A model generated the notes under the pieces. The model was not told the origin of the DNA. It ran no database searches and saw nothing but the letters and a program-made list of their open reading frames with translations. This document shows, piece by piece, positions 63,754-64,000 of a stretch of DNA of 64,000 bases. Within the stretch, counting starts at the first letter, position 1. The number at the start of each line of letters is the position of its first letter. Location of the stretch: assembly GCF_900114255.1 (NCBI RefSeq), contig NZ_FOSL01000001.1, positions 682,001 through 746,000 of the forward strand, read 5' to 3'. Origin of the DNA: Neomesorhizobium albiziae. Lineage in GTDB: Bacteria > Pseudomonadota > Alphaproteobacteria > Rhizobiales > Rhizobiaceae. A program made the position numbers and the translations under genes.

Positions 63754-63777
63754 ACGACCGGCGATGTCGTCGGTCGT
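63754..63777. promoter_or_regulatory. Inverted repeat upstream of the aspT operon
   Basis: ACGACCG / CGGTCGT arms with a 10-nt spacer lie about 23 nt before the aspT start, inside an otherwise gene-free 270-bp edge region. It could be an operator for the operon or a leader hairpin. Confidence 0.4.
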
Positions 63778-64000
63778 TCTGGTGATTAGAACTGGACAAC
63801 AGCACCAGCGGAGCCGATTGGACCGCATGGATGTCGGCGTCCGCTGCGCACGACCAAGTCCGCTGTGAACCGGAACGGGACAGCTGCCGGTGAACGCCCA
63901 TGCGGCGGCAAGAGGCTGCTCGACCATTCTCCTGGATGTCCGTTTTCCCCTCACGAACCCGCTAGCGCTCGAAAATCGAAGGCGGCGCGATAGCAAGCAT

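Noticed and set aside
1-64000. CRISPR arrays, transposases, integrases, rRNA or tRNA genes
   Set aside because: Scanning by eye I found no regularly spaced repeats, no transposase or integrase motifs and no RNA-gene signatures; faint tRNAs could be missed without a covariance search.
63900-64000. Start of a minus-strand gene at the right edge (ATG at 64000)
   Set aside because: The frame from that ATG stops after about a dozen codons.

Overview
The window looks like the chromosome of a high-GC alphaproteobacterium of the Hyphomicrobiales, probably Mesorhizobium or a close relative. The reasons are a ChvE/GguAB sugar importer with a divergent GbpR-type regulator, a DUF1127 protein, two rhizobial-style cobalamin riboswitches, a possible RirA-type iron box, and dense sugar ABC transporters with LacI regulators. 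I saw no phage, insertion sequence, CRISPR array, rRNA or tRNA. The species is inferred.

Layout. 1-4188: multiple-sugar importer (partial permease, ATPase, ChvE-like binding protein) and divergent gbpR. 4256-8556: RND efflux pump and lipoprotein adaptor, then a small Cys-rich secreted protein. 8927-19011: LacI regulator and a divergent unsaturated-uronide operon (GH105, kduI, an unrecognised 832-aa protein, a complete ABC importer). 19075-27960: a minus-strand vitamin B12-linked island, in which cobalamin riboswitches precede both nrdAB and gbcAB, with a BtuF-like protein and a membrane protein between them. nrdA has an in-frame TGA and the btuF-like gene a one-base frameshift. 28229-36266: small proteins, a seven-PAS hybrid kinase, an OmpR regulator, a DUF2270 membrane protein and a flavin oxidoreductase. 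36588-44534: an ABC exporter and a hydroxamate-siderophore uptake locus. 44555-50676: GH127 beta-L-arabinofuranosidase with LacI regulator and importer lacking an ATPase. 51004-54930: three poorly characterised genes. 55049-63731: a five-gene amino-acid decarboxylation/antiport operon (AspT, Orn/Lys/Arg-type decarboxylase, porin, aspartate 4-decarboxylase, GltS).

Functionally the window is mostly plant-polymer and rhizosphere nutrition (sugars, unsaturated galacturonides, arabinosides, glycine betaine, siderophores) plus stress functions. The most interesting signal is the B12 island. Two oxygen-dependent, B12-independent enzymes, class I ribonucleotide reductase and glycine-betaine monooxygenase, each lie behind a cobalamin riboswitch. 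This is what would be expected if the cell also has B12-dependent routes for the same jobs and switches these off when B12 is plentiful.
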